From Parvibaculum sp039680535 (lineage in GTDB: Bacteria > Pseudomonadota > Alphaproteobacteria > Parvibaculales > Parvibaculaceae), in assembly GCF_039680535.1 (NCBI RefSeq), contig NZ_JBDKSS010000008.1, forward strand, positions 1 to 64,000: a stretch of DNA of 64,000 nt, given 5' to 3'. The notes beneath the pieces were generated by a model. It was not told the DNA's origin. It worked only from the letters and a program-made list of their open reading frames with translations, and searched no databases. Below, piece by piece: positions 24,781 through 32,122 of this stretch (its first letter is position 1; every line of letters begins with the position of its first letter). Both the position numbers and the translations under genes were made by a program.

Positions 24781-24802
24781 GTGTCCATCAAGAGGCTGCA
24801 GA

Positions 24803-25051
24803 TCAGTGGTCGTACTGAGGCGCAAGGCAGAGCACCCCGAACTCCAAGGCGGTGAATGCGAGTTTCTCGGGCTCGCTGATGGCCTCCTCGGCACACCACG
24901 CGTCATTCTCGGCGCTGTACCTGAGGAGAGTGGCTGATTTCACGAAGCCGCTTGGCAGCAGTTCCACGCTTAGGCAGAGATCGGGATTAATCGGGTGGTC
25001 GAGGACGCGGACGGCTTTGCTCCGGGTGTGCTGAGCGAGATCGATGTACAT
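24803..25051 (-). CDS. Small hypothetical protein
   Basis: An 82-residue protein with no family that I recognise. The start at 25051 is supported by an excellent ribosome site (AGAGGAG seven bases before ATG). The sequence MYIDLAQHTRSKAVRVLDHP, then CLSVELLPSGFVKSATLLRY, looks like a compact beta-rich domain; there is no signal peptide or membrane helix. It lies 22 bases upstream of the lipoprotein gene on the same strand and about 110 bases after the integrase stop. It may be an excisionase-type or control protein by position only; no helix-turn-helix is apparent. Confidence 0.6.
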   Translation of the reverse strand: MYIDLAQHTRSKAVRVLDHPINPDLCLSVELLPSGFVKSATLLRYSAENDAWCAEEAISEPEKLAFTALEFGVLCLAPQYDH

Positions 25052-25158
25052 AGAGTTCTCCTCTGATCTGCTGATGTTTTGAGTGCGCTGGGTGAACGCG
25101 GGCGCAATAGTTCGCACACGCTGCTAAGCGTGAGACGCTGCACGACTGGTTAATGGCG

Positions 25159-26877
25159 TTAGGCGGTGATGTAGAGGCGGGAGAGGTCCACTTCAGGCCA
25201 ATCCACTTTGCTGATCGCATCGTGGAGCACTGAGAGAGACATTTCCTTCTTGTAAACAGTCTGGCCTGTGCCGACGCCTTCGTGGCCCGTAAGTTCGTCA
25301 ACAATCACAGGACTGATATTCGCCTCGTAGAGCTTCGTCGTTACACCATGGCGGAAAGAGTGATAGTCGAGGCCCCGTTCATAGACGCCGATGTCTTTTC
25401 GGTAGCGGGTGAACCATTTCGAGAAGTTGTGGCCCAACTTCCCATCTGCCCCGCCGGGAGTCAGCTCAGGGAACACCTGATCATTAGGATTGGAGGTGAC
25501 CTCGTTAAGGTATACGAGGAAGCCAAGCTTGAGGACTTCAGGGTGGATTGGAACACGCCTCTTTGATTGCTCGTTCTTGACCTGTTTCCCATCCTCGTCG
25601 TTGATGTCGAAGTACCAGATCGAGCCCTCTAGACGAATGTCTGATCGCACGAGCTGCGCGAACTCTTCCAGCCGGTTGCCGTGATAGAGACCCAAGATAG
25701 GCAGCCAGAACTTTTCGTCCCTGACGATCACTTTGCCTACTGCCGTTCTTCTGCCTGCCGAGACACAGCCGGTCCAGACAGGTGAGCTGAAGAGCTTCGA
25801 GAGCTTCTCTCCCTTCCATTGGTCGCGCATTCGGTTGCTGCGACCCTTCTTGTTGGTGGGGAAGTTGTGTTCGTGGGCAGGGTTCTCCCCCTCGTATTCG
25901 CCACGACGCTTCAGATAGTCGAAGAACTTGCCCAGCGCACTGAAGTGACGCTTCACGGTCTTTATTGCGAGACGATTGATGTCTTCGCCCTTGGACTGCT
26001 CGACGATCTCGCGGATACCCATTCCCTTCCAGCGAGTGTCCTTCGACCAGAGTGCAGGCAAGCCCTTCAATGTGTCATAGAAGGCAGTACAGTCGCGCCG
26101 CTTGTAATCAGAGACGGGCCTGTCACCACATACTTCTTGGAAGATGCGATAGGTCATTCTGTTCTGGAGGAGCGTTTGACCTGTCCACCCCTCTTCCTGC
26201 ATCTGGTGTTCGATGAAGGCTGGCAGGGCTTCAGACATCAAGGGGCCGACCAGAATGGGGGCCGCAGTCGCCGTGGTCGCTGTTGGGCCTGCAAAAGGGG
26301 ATAAGGAGGCAAGCTCGATGTGTTCGTGTTTCAGCAGCCGCTTCTTGGCAACGTCGAGCGCCTGAAGCTGCGCTTGCAGAAGGCCTCGCCCCAGCGGAAT
26401 GCGCTGCTCCTCGGTCAGGCCATGCTTCGCCATCAGTTCGTCCATGTCCTGCTGGACGTGTTTGATCTCCCGCTTAGCAATCCACTCCCTGAGGTCCATC
26501 TGAAGAAAACTGATGGTCTCCAAGTCGTAGTCCACGACATCCATCTCGTCGTGAACGCTCGGTTTGCCCTTCGCGTATATCGGCTCCCCCGGGGCGGCGG
26601 AGTTGTACCGTCTCAGATCGTCGTCAATGAGTTGCTGGAGGTATTGGCGGAGAATCGACTGAAGATCGGCGGACATCGGCAATTTGGACGATAGCAGAGA
26701 CTTGAGGGCGCGATTGAGGAGCTTCGCAAGGAGGCGGGCTTTTCGGTAATCGCCAGTGTGGAGGGAAAGACTTACCTCGCCTCCAATGGCCTTTGGAAGC
26801 CGCCTTCTGAAGTAGAAAATGCCCCCCGGCTTTAGCGCAATGTGTGCGGCTTGTGGGTGAGATGTGGGCGAGTACAT
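25159..26877 (-). CDS. Tyrosine recombinase (element integrase)
   Basis: A 572-residue integrase that should insert the element at the tRNA-Gln 3' end. The catalytic set is complete: Arg402 (LGLYHGNRLEEF), Lys439 (EQSKRRVP), His506-x-x-Arg509 (YHSFRHG), His532 (LTGHEG) and Tyr542 (TVYKKE). The N-terminal part (residues 15-60, GGIFYFRRRLPKAIGG and SLSLHTGDYRKAR) is the short domain common to many rhizobial integrases, followed by a SAM-like core-binding domain near 210-320. The gene lies 58 bases from the tRNA core, reading away from it. Its first codons overlap the right-end repeats (26851-26873), so integrase binding could repress its own translation or transcription. Confidence 0.93.
   Translation of the reverse strand: MYSPTSHPQAAHIALKPGGIFYFRRRLPKAIGGEVSLSLHTGDYRKARLLAKLLNRALKSLLSSKLPMSADLQSILRQYLQQLIDDDLRRYNSAAPGEPIYAKGKPSVHDEMDVVDYDLETISFLQMDLREWIAKREIKHVQQDMDELMAKHGLTEEQRIPLGRGLLQAQLQALDVAKKRLLKHEHIELASLSPFAGPTATTATAAPILVGPLMSEALPAFIEHQMQEEGWTGQTLLQNRMTYRIFQEVCGDRPVSDYKRRDCTAFYDTLKGLPALWSKDTRWKGMGIREIVEQSKGEDINRLAIKTVKRHFSALGKFFDYLKRRGEYEGENPAHEHNFPTNKKGRSNRMRDQWKGEKLSKLFSSPVWTGCVSAGRRTAVGKVIVRDEKFWLPILGLYHGNRLEEFAQLVRSDIRLEGSIWYFDINDEDGKQVKNEQSKRRVPIHPEVLKLGFLVYLNEVTSNPNDQVFPELTPGGADGKLGHNFSKWFTRYRKDIGVYERGLDYHSFRHGVTTKLYEANISPVIVDELTGHEGVGTGQTVYKKEMSLSVLHDAISKVDWPEVDLSRLYITA
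26851..26873. repeat. Right-end arm-type repeats
   Basis: TTGTGGGTGAG (26851-26861) directly followed by ATGTGGGCGAGT (26862-26873). Both recur inside the left end (16026-16057). See the left copy for interpretation. Confidence 0.5.
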
Positions 26878-26935
26878 CCTGTGCCTTTCGGGTCTTGGCG
26901 CGAAAGCACAGTGATTTCAAATAGATAAGGGGGGC

Positions 26936-27009
26936 TGGCTGGGGGACTAGGATTCGAACCTAGACTGGCGGAGTCAGAGTCCGCTGTCCTACCGTTAGAC
27001 GATCCCCCA
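26936..27009 (-). tRNA. tRNA-Gln (anticodon CTG), attachment site of the element
   Basis: A 74-nt tRNA read on the minus strand with encoded CCA. Acceptor stem TGGGGGA/TCCCCCA with discriminator G, D arm GTCTAACGGTAGGAC, anticodon stem GCGGA/TCCGC with loop CTCTGAC (anticodon CTG, decoding CAG), and T arm CTAGG-TTCGAAT-CCTAG. All stems pair. Its last 17 bases (26936-26952) recur at 15949 and 14288, which marks it as the integration target; the gene remains complete, so the host keeps a working copy. Confidence 0.97.
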
Positions 27010-27188
27010 ACAGGATCAATGACTACTCGGCATTCAAGGCTTGCGCCCGCCGCTTGTCACGTTTGCTGGGCTTGTCTAATCGAATGCCATACGAAATTCA
27101 AGCTCTTGTGTTCCTGCCCCCGCCAATTTTCGGAACTCGCCCCAGCTGCCCTGCAAAGGCCGCGGCGTCTTGGCCTGCCTCCCATTTG

Positions 27189-29546
27189 CTAATGCGCCAT
27201 CGCATCCTTGCGGCGCCTCGTCGACCAGGCCCTCGGGAACAGAAGGTCGAGCACCACGACGATGGCGGGAAGTACCGTGATCGCCACGACCATGTTGATC
27301 AGGAACATGAAGGTGAGGAGGAGCCCCATATCGGCTTGGAACTTCAGCGGCGAGAAGGCCCAGGTCGAAACGCCGATGGCCAGGGTCACCGCCGTGAAGA
27401 AGGTCGCCATGCCGGTTTCGAGCATCGCATGCTTGACGCTCTCGGTCGCGTCGCGCTCCGAATGGAAGTGATACTGGATCCGATTGTAGATGTAGAAGGC
27501 GTAGTCGATGCCGATGCCCACCGCCAGCACCATGACGGCCAGCGTCGCCACCGTCAGACCTATCTGCAGCATGTCCATGAACCAATAGCCGAGGAAGGTC
27601 GCGAAGGTCAGCGGCACGCAGCACGTAATGATCGCCCGCAGGTCGCGATAGACGGCTGCGACCAGCGCGATGACGACCGCATAGACCCACAGCATCATCG
27701 GCAGTTCGGCCTTCGAGACCTCCTCGTTCACGGCTGCCTGAACGCCCATGTTGCCGGCGGCCAGCCGCGGATTGACACCCTTCATGGGGTGTTCGTCACG
27801 GTAGGATTTGACCGCTGCCACCGCCGTGGCAATCGTCGTCGCACGCGCGTCTTCCAGAAAGATCATGTGGGGCAACAGCGTGCAGTTCCCGTTCATCACC
27901 GCCCCGCTCCCCGGCAGCACGGCCTCTTCCTGCGCCAAGGCTTCGCGCGCCTTCGGAATCGTGTGCCACTTGAGGTTGCCCTCGTTGAACGGCACGTTGA
28001 GCGCGCTGAGGGAGAACGGCAGCGAGACGACCAGATTTACGCCGGGCACGTTCCGCATATGCCACGAGAACTTGTTCAGATAGTTGAGCGTATCGTAGTC
28101 GACGCATGAATCCGGCGGCGTTTCGACGACCACGGTCAGGATATTGAGGCCCAGCGAGAACTTCGAGGCGATGTCGCGCGAGTCGATATTGTAGCGCGAG
28201 TTCTCCTGAAGCTCCGGGACGCCGGCGTAAAGCGCGCCGACATGGCGGTTGCGGCTCGCATAGGCGGCAAGCGTGAACAGCACCGCCGCAACGCAGAGAA
28301 TGATGATGGAATTGCGCGGGCTCGACACCTTGTCGCCAAGCCAGTGCATGACATCGAGCCGAAAGCGGCGGGCCCGCGCCGCGCGATGCGCGAATCCTTC
28401 GTCGAAGCGCATATAGCTGACGAGCAGCGGCAGCATGACGAGGTTCGTCACCATCTTGAAGGCAACGCCGATGGCCGCAGCGATGGCCAGCTCCCGGATC
28501 ATCTGGATCGGGATGAGATAGAGCGTGGCAAAGCCGATGAAGGTGGTCATCAGCGCCATGGCGCCCGGCCCCAGCAACGCATCGAAGCTCGCCCGTGCGG
28601 CCTGTTCGCTCGAAGCGCCGGCACTGACCGCCGCAGTCACTCGGTTGATCTGCTGCACACCATGGCTCACGCCGATGGCGAAGACGAGAAAGGGTACGAG
28701 AATGGCGAGCGGATCGAGGCCGAAGCCCAACAGCTCGAGCGCCGCGAACTGCCAGATGACGGAGGTGAGCGAGGCCAGCAGCGTGGCCCCGGTGAGCATC
28801 CACGATCGGGAATAGAGATAGAGCGACAAGGCGGTCAGCGCGAAGGCAATGGTAAAGAAGATGAATACGCTTCTCGCGCCGTCCGCCACATCGCCAATCG
28901 CCTTCGCAAAGCCGATGATGCGGACGGAGTACTTGTCGTTCTCGTATTTATGTCTGATCTGCTTCTCGAGCTTGTCGGCGACGTCGAAGATGTCGATCTT
29001 CTTGCCCGTCGAAGGATCGAAATCCTGCATGTCGGCCCAGACCATCGCGCCTGTGAAATCATTGGCGACGACGCGCCCGACAAAGCCGCCGCTGATCACC
29101 TTGTCGCGGATCGCAGCGATGTCCTCTTGCGTCAATGCATCGACCTGAACGCCGTTCTGGATCACGTCCTGCGCGGTCGCGCCATCTTCGGTGATCTCGA
29201 TGTAGTGAACGTTCGGCGTCCAGAGCGAAGTGACGGACTCTCGCGAGACGCCCGGCAGATAGAAGATGTCGTCGGTGAGGTTCTTGTAGACCTTGAAGAA
29301 TTCCTTGTTCCATATCGTGCCGGTCCGTGGCTCAAGAACAATGATGACGCTGTTCGAGCCGAACAACTGGTCGCGATATTTCTGGAACGTGTCGATATAT
29401 TCGTGGCCCATGGGCAGGGCCTTGTCGTAGCCCGTGGAAAGCCGCAGATGCGCCGCAAAATAGAGCGCAAAGAGCGTGACTATCGCGAGCAGAATGAGTA
29501 TGAGGCGGCGCGCGCCGAATACGAGGTTCTCAAGACGCCTGATCAT
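27189..29546 (-). CDS. RND-superfamily exporter, MMPL type
   Basis: A 785-residue inner-membrane protein of the MMPL/COG1033 group of proton-driven exporters. Layout: one N-terminal helix (residues 15-33), a periplasmic loop (35-225), five helices (228-370), a further helix near 405, a second loop (430-610) and five C-terminal helices (620-770). Relatives move hydrophobic or lipid molecules rather than drugs, and no membrane-fusion or outer-membrane partner is next to it. It is not clearly HpnN (hopanoid), since no hpn genes accompany it. The stop lies 180 bases from the tRNA. Divergent from the CYTH gene. Confidence 0.88.
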   Translation of the reverse strand: MIRRLENLVFGARRLILILLAIVTLFALYFAAHLRLSTGYDKALPMGHEYIDTFQKYRDQLFGSNSVIIVLEPRTGTIWNKEFFKVYKNLTDDIFYLPGVSRESVTSLWTPNVHYIEITEDGATAQDVIQNGVQVDALTQEDIAAIRDKVISGGFVGRVVANDFTGAMVWADMQDFDPSTGKKIDIFDVADKLEKQIRHKYENDKYSVRIIGFAKAIGDVADGARSVFIFFTIAFALTALSLYLYSRSWMLTGATLLASLTSVIWQFAALELLGFGLDPLAILVPFLVFAIGVSHGVQQINRVTAAVSAGASSEQAARASFDALLGPGAMALMTTFIGFATLYLIPIQMIRELAIAAAIGVAFKMVTNLVMLPLLVSYMRFDEGFAHRAARARRFRLDVMHWLGDKVSSPRNSIIILCVAAVLFTLAAYASRNRHVGALYAGVPELQENSRYNIDSRDIASKFSLGLNILTVVVETPPDSCVDYDTLNYLNKFSWHMRNVPGVNLVVSLPFSLSALNVPFNEGNLKWHTIPKAREALAQEEAVLPGSGAVMNGNCTLLPHMIFLEDARATTIATAVAAVKSYRDEHPMKGVNPRLAAGNMGVQAAVNEEVSKAELPMMLWVYAVVIALVAAVYRDLRAIITCCVPLTFATFLGYWFMDMLQIGLTVATLAVMVLAVGIGIDYAFYIYNRIQYHFHSERDATESVKHAMLETGMATFFTAVTLAIGVSTWAFSPLKFQADMGLLLTFMFLINMVVAITVLPAIVVVLDLLFPRAWSTRRRKDAMAH

Positions 29547-29897
29547 GATGCTTCGCTCCCCCTGCCATCCCCATGCATGCGGGAACGGTCATGTTATGGA
29601 CGCAGAAATCACTCCTGACGCATACAATCCTTGTACGAATATTTTACTGGATATCCAGCGGCCGAACTCTGCTGGCTGGCCTTCGCCAGCGTCGGCAACG
29701 CATCACGCAGCGCAGAAGCCCCCCAGGCGCTCGCGCTGCCAAGAGACTTAGCATGAATTTCCGAGGCGTTTAAGGAAGTTCGGCGGTTCTCGTCCAAATC
29801 TCCGTTGCGCCGGTTTGACACAAGTGATTTTCCCCTCGCAAATACGATAGGATCGCGCAATCAAGTCGATGCCCTCCCGCGATCGAAAGCCTGCCTG
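29547..29897. other. Divergent intergenic region, exporter to CYTH gene
   Basis: 351 bases. It contains an AT-rich patch TTGTACGAATATTTTACTGG (29632-29651) and the palindrome CTGGATATCCAG nearby, suitable for a promoter. Nothing codes here convincingly. Confidence 0.5.
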
Positions 29898-30368
29898 ATG
29901 CTGATCGAGATCGAACGAAAGTTCCTTGTAGCCGACCCTGCCTGGCAAAACCTCTATACATCTCGCGAAAGACTGAGGGATGGGCTGCTCGCCTCGACCG
30001 ACGGGCTCAAGGTCCGCGTCAGGCTCTATGAAAATCGCGCCACGCTCGCGGTGAAGACGAAGCAGGTCGGATTCACGCGGGCAGAATATGAGTATGAAAT
30101 ACCTATGGAGGAGGCCGAGCAGCTTCTCGCGCTCTATTGCGGCGACACGAAGCTGGCAAAGACCCGCTATTACGTCCCCTATCGCGGCTTCACCTGGGAG
30201 GTGGACGTCTACGAGGGAGTCCTGAGCGGCATCATATTGGCCGAGGTCGAACTCAAGCACGCAGACGTCGACGTTCCCCTGCCCGCATGGATCGGACGCG
30301 AGGTAACCGGCGAACCGGAATACAAGAAGATCAACATGCTGCGGGCGCGATACTCGCCCGCGAGCTGA
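29898..30368 (+). CDS. CYTH-domain protein (triphosphate tunnel metalloenzyme)
   Basis: A 156-residue single-domain CYTH protein. The ExExK signature is at the very start (MLIEIERKFLV), followed by basic and acidic strands lining the tunnel: LKVRVRLYENRATLAVK, RAEYEYEIP, KTRYYVPYRGFTWEVDVYEG and LAEVELK. Bacterial relatives hydrolyse inorganic tripolyphosphate or other triphosphates with a metal; the substrate is not shown by sequence. Unlike E. coli YgiF it lacks the CHAD domain. The ATG at 29898 is chosen because the ExExK strand must be N-terminal. It ends 18 bases from a convergent oxidoreductase gene. Confidence 0.92.
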   Translation: MLIEIERKFLVADPAWQNLYTSRERLRDGLLASTDGLKVRVRLYENRATLAVKTKQVGFTRAEYEYEIPMEEAEQLLALYCGDTKLAKTRYYVPYRGFTWEVDVYEGVLSGIILAEVELKHADVDVPLPAWIGREVTGEPEYKKINMLRARYSPAS

Positions 30369-30386
30369 GGACTTGTGAGGCCGCCG

Positions 30387-31487
30387 TCAGACGGCAGCCT
30401 CCTCCGCCTCGTCCTGCGCCACGAAGCCCTTCCAGTTATTCATGTAGTTGATGAAAGTCGGGCTCAGCCGTTCATTGGCGAGATAGGCCCGCGTAACGGG
30501 CAGCGCCGTCGAGCGGAAATCGGCATCAGCGGCGATCCGCTTGGGGAAGTCGTGATGAAGAATCGCGCCCCGGCCGATCAGCGCGAAGTCCGCGCCGTGC
30601 TCGAGAACGCGCCGGCAATCCGCGCCGCTCATCAGCTTGCCCGCGACGCCCAGCCGCGTCTCGCCGCGCGGAATATCCATGAACCAGTCGATCAGCGGCT
30701 TGTGCGCGAATTCCGCTTCGGCCGGCGCCTTGAACACATCCCAGAGCGACATGTCGAGATAGTCGAGATCGCCACGCGCGAGAACCTGCCGCGCGACCTC
30801 GATCTGTTCCGTCATGCGAAGACCGAAGCGTTCGGGTGAGAGGCGCAGGCCAAGCTGAAAATTGGCGCCCGTCCTGGCGCGAATGCCGTCCACGATCTCG
30901 TGGATGATCCGGGTACGGTTCTCCAGCGAACCGCCATAGCGATCCGTCCGGCGATTGAGCTCGGGGCTGAGGAAGGCGCAGAGAATATAGCCATGCGCTC
31001 CGTGAATCTCGACGCCATCGAAGCCCGCCTTTTCGCAACGGACGGCGGCGGCAATGAAATCCTCGACCAACTCCTCGACCTCCTCCGTGGCGAGCGCCCG
31101 CGCGCCCGTGTCGGCATCCTCGGAGGGGCCGCGCGGCGCTTCGCCGATGAGATCGGAGGGGCAACGAATCCCGCCATGGTGAAGCTGGACGGACGAGAGA
31201 GCACCTTCCGCCTTGATCTTCGCGGCGAGACGCGAAAGCCCCGGCAGAAGCTCGTCGGAGAACGAGCCAAGCTGGCCGGGGAAGGCCTGTCCCGACTTCT
31301 GCACATGCGCCGCGCAACTCATGACGAGCCCGAAGCCGCCCGTCGCACGGTAGGTCAGCCAGCTGAATTCTTCATCGGACAAGGTGCCATCCACATGGCT
31401 CTGACAATTGGTGAGCGGCGCCAGCATGAAGCGGTTCTTCATGGGCGCGCCATGGGCAAAGGAAAGGGGCTCGAAGAGGTCGGTCAT
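30387..31487 (-). CDS. NADH:flavin oxidoreductase, old yellow enzyme family
   Basis: A 366-residue FMN-dependent TIM-barrel enzyme that reduces activated alkenes or related compounds. Motifs: N-terminal NRFMLAPLTNCQSHVDG, the active-site strand VQLHHGG with the His pair region, the FMN and substrate segment GFDGVEIHGAHGYILCAFLSP, NRRTDRYGGSLENRTR, and the C-terminal phosphate loop DFALIGRGAI. The second ATG (31487) is preferred because GAGGA lies nine bases before it. Related proteins include xenobiotic reductases and dienoyl-CoA reductase-like enzymes, but this one lacks the added 4Fe-4S and NAD domains. Alone on its strand, 140 bases from the next gene. Confidence 0.9.
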   Translation of the reverse strand: MTDLFEPLSFAHGAPMKNRFMLAPLTNCQSHVDGTLSDEEFSWLTYRATGGFGLVMSCAAHVQKSGQAFPGQLGSFSDELLPGLSRLAAKIKAEGALSSVQLHHGGIRCPSDLIGEAPRGPSEDADTGARALATEEVEELVEDFIAAAVRCEKAGFDGVEIHGAHGYILCAFLSPELNRRTDRYGGSLENRTRIIHEIVDGIRARTGANFQLGLRLSPERFGLRMTEQIEVARQVLARGDLDYLDMSLWDVFKAPAEAEFAHKPLIDWFMDIPRGETRLGVAGKLMSGADCRRVLEHGADFALIGRGAILHHDFPKRIAADADFRSTALPVTRAYLANERLSPTFINYMNNWKGFVAQDEAEEAAV

Positions 31488-31636
31488 GATCGGCATTCCT
31501 CAACTGGATTCGAAATTCGGATGCCGCAGCTTTAGCACGGCAAGCGCCCCACTGGCGCGGCCGGAGAGATTACAAAATCGTATTATGCTGAAAAATCATC
31601 GACGGACCGGGGCGGCTGTCCGCCAGGCGGATCGCG

Positions 31637-32068
31637 CTAGAGGTTCTCGATCTTGCAGCCGATGGCGTCGCGTATGCGATCGGCGACGATCGCGCGGTGG
31701 CAATGCGCAAAATCGGCCTCGAAACAGAGAAGCGCGGCCTTGTGCGTCTGCACGATCTCTGTCGCGCGCAGCAGCTCAAGCTGCGCCGCAGGTTCTTCGA
31801 GATGCTTTTCGTAGATCTCGCGCATCTCGTCGAAGCGCCCTGCCCGCACGGCGATGCGCCCGTCCTTGGGTGTGCCGAGCGCGCGCAGATGCACATAGTC
31901 GATGCCGGCTTCCTTGAGCGAAGCCGCGAGTATGGTTTTCGAGAAGCCCGCGCGGCGTGAAGCGGCGACGGCACGCACGTCAATCAACGTGTCGACCTTC
32001 GCCGCCTTCAGGCGCTCAAGCAGTTCCGCAAGGGTTCGGCGTTCATAGCCGATCGTCGCGAGCTTCAT
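31637..32068 (-). CDS. DUF488 domain protein
   Basis: A 143-residue protein of the DUF488 family: MKLATIGYERRTLAELLERL, then TLIDVRAVAASRRAGFSKT, GIDYVHLRALGTPK, and ALLCFEADFAHCHRAIVAD with a conserved Cys-His. The biochemical role of the family is not established; it is often placed near stress and DNA-repair genes. The ATG at 32068 has a strong GGAGGTGG site before it; an upstream ATG adds five residues. It follows the helicase gene's stop on the opposite side of 54 bases and shares its strand. Confidence 0.88.
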   Translation of the reverse strand: MKLATIGYERRTLAELLERLKAAKVDTLIDVRAVAASRRAGFSKTILAASLKEAGIDYVHLRALGTPKDGRIAVRAGRFDEMREIYEKHLEEPAAQLELLRATEIVQTHKAALLCFEADFAHCHRAIVADRIRDAIGCKIENL

Positions 32069-32122
32069 GGCCACCTCCGTCATCGGACAGTCTGAACGCC
32101 GATGCAGGTCGCGGCAAGATGC

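Larger units (their letters stand above)
15949..26952. mobile_element. 11-kb integrative element at the tRNA-Gln 3' end
   Basis: Delimited by the 17-bp core at 15949-15965 and the tRNA-Gln end at 26936-26952. The tyrosine integrase lies directly inside the tRNA-proximal end and reads away from the tRNA, the standard order for tRNA-targeting islands. Contents: HEPN-like and HExxH proteins, one virion-type protein, a serine recombinase, a DUF262/OLD-like pair, a lipoprotein and a small protein. There is no capsid, terminase, replication or conjugation set, so it is an island or phage-satellite-like element, not a prophage. Base composition is visibly more AT-rich than the flanks. Confidence 0.85.

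Noticed and set aside
15949..26952. Reading the tRNA-Gln element as a complete prophage
   Set aside because: Only one virion-type gene is present; there is no terminase, capsid, portal, lysis or replication gene.
27189..29546. Calling the RND exporter HpnN (hopanoid transport)
   Set aside because: No squalene/hopene or other hpn genes are nearby and several MMPL branches share this layout.
28242..29618. Long plus-strand open frame (458 codons) opposite the RND exporter
   Set aside because: Antisense shadow; composition is Arg/His/Glu-rich without hydrophobic or domain pattern.
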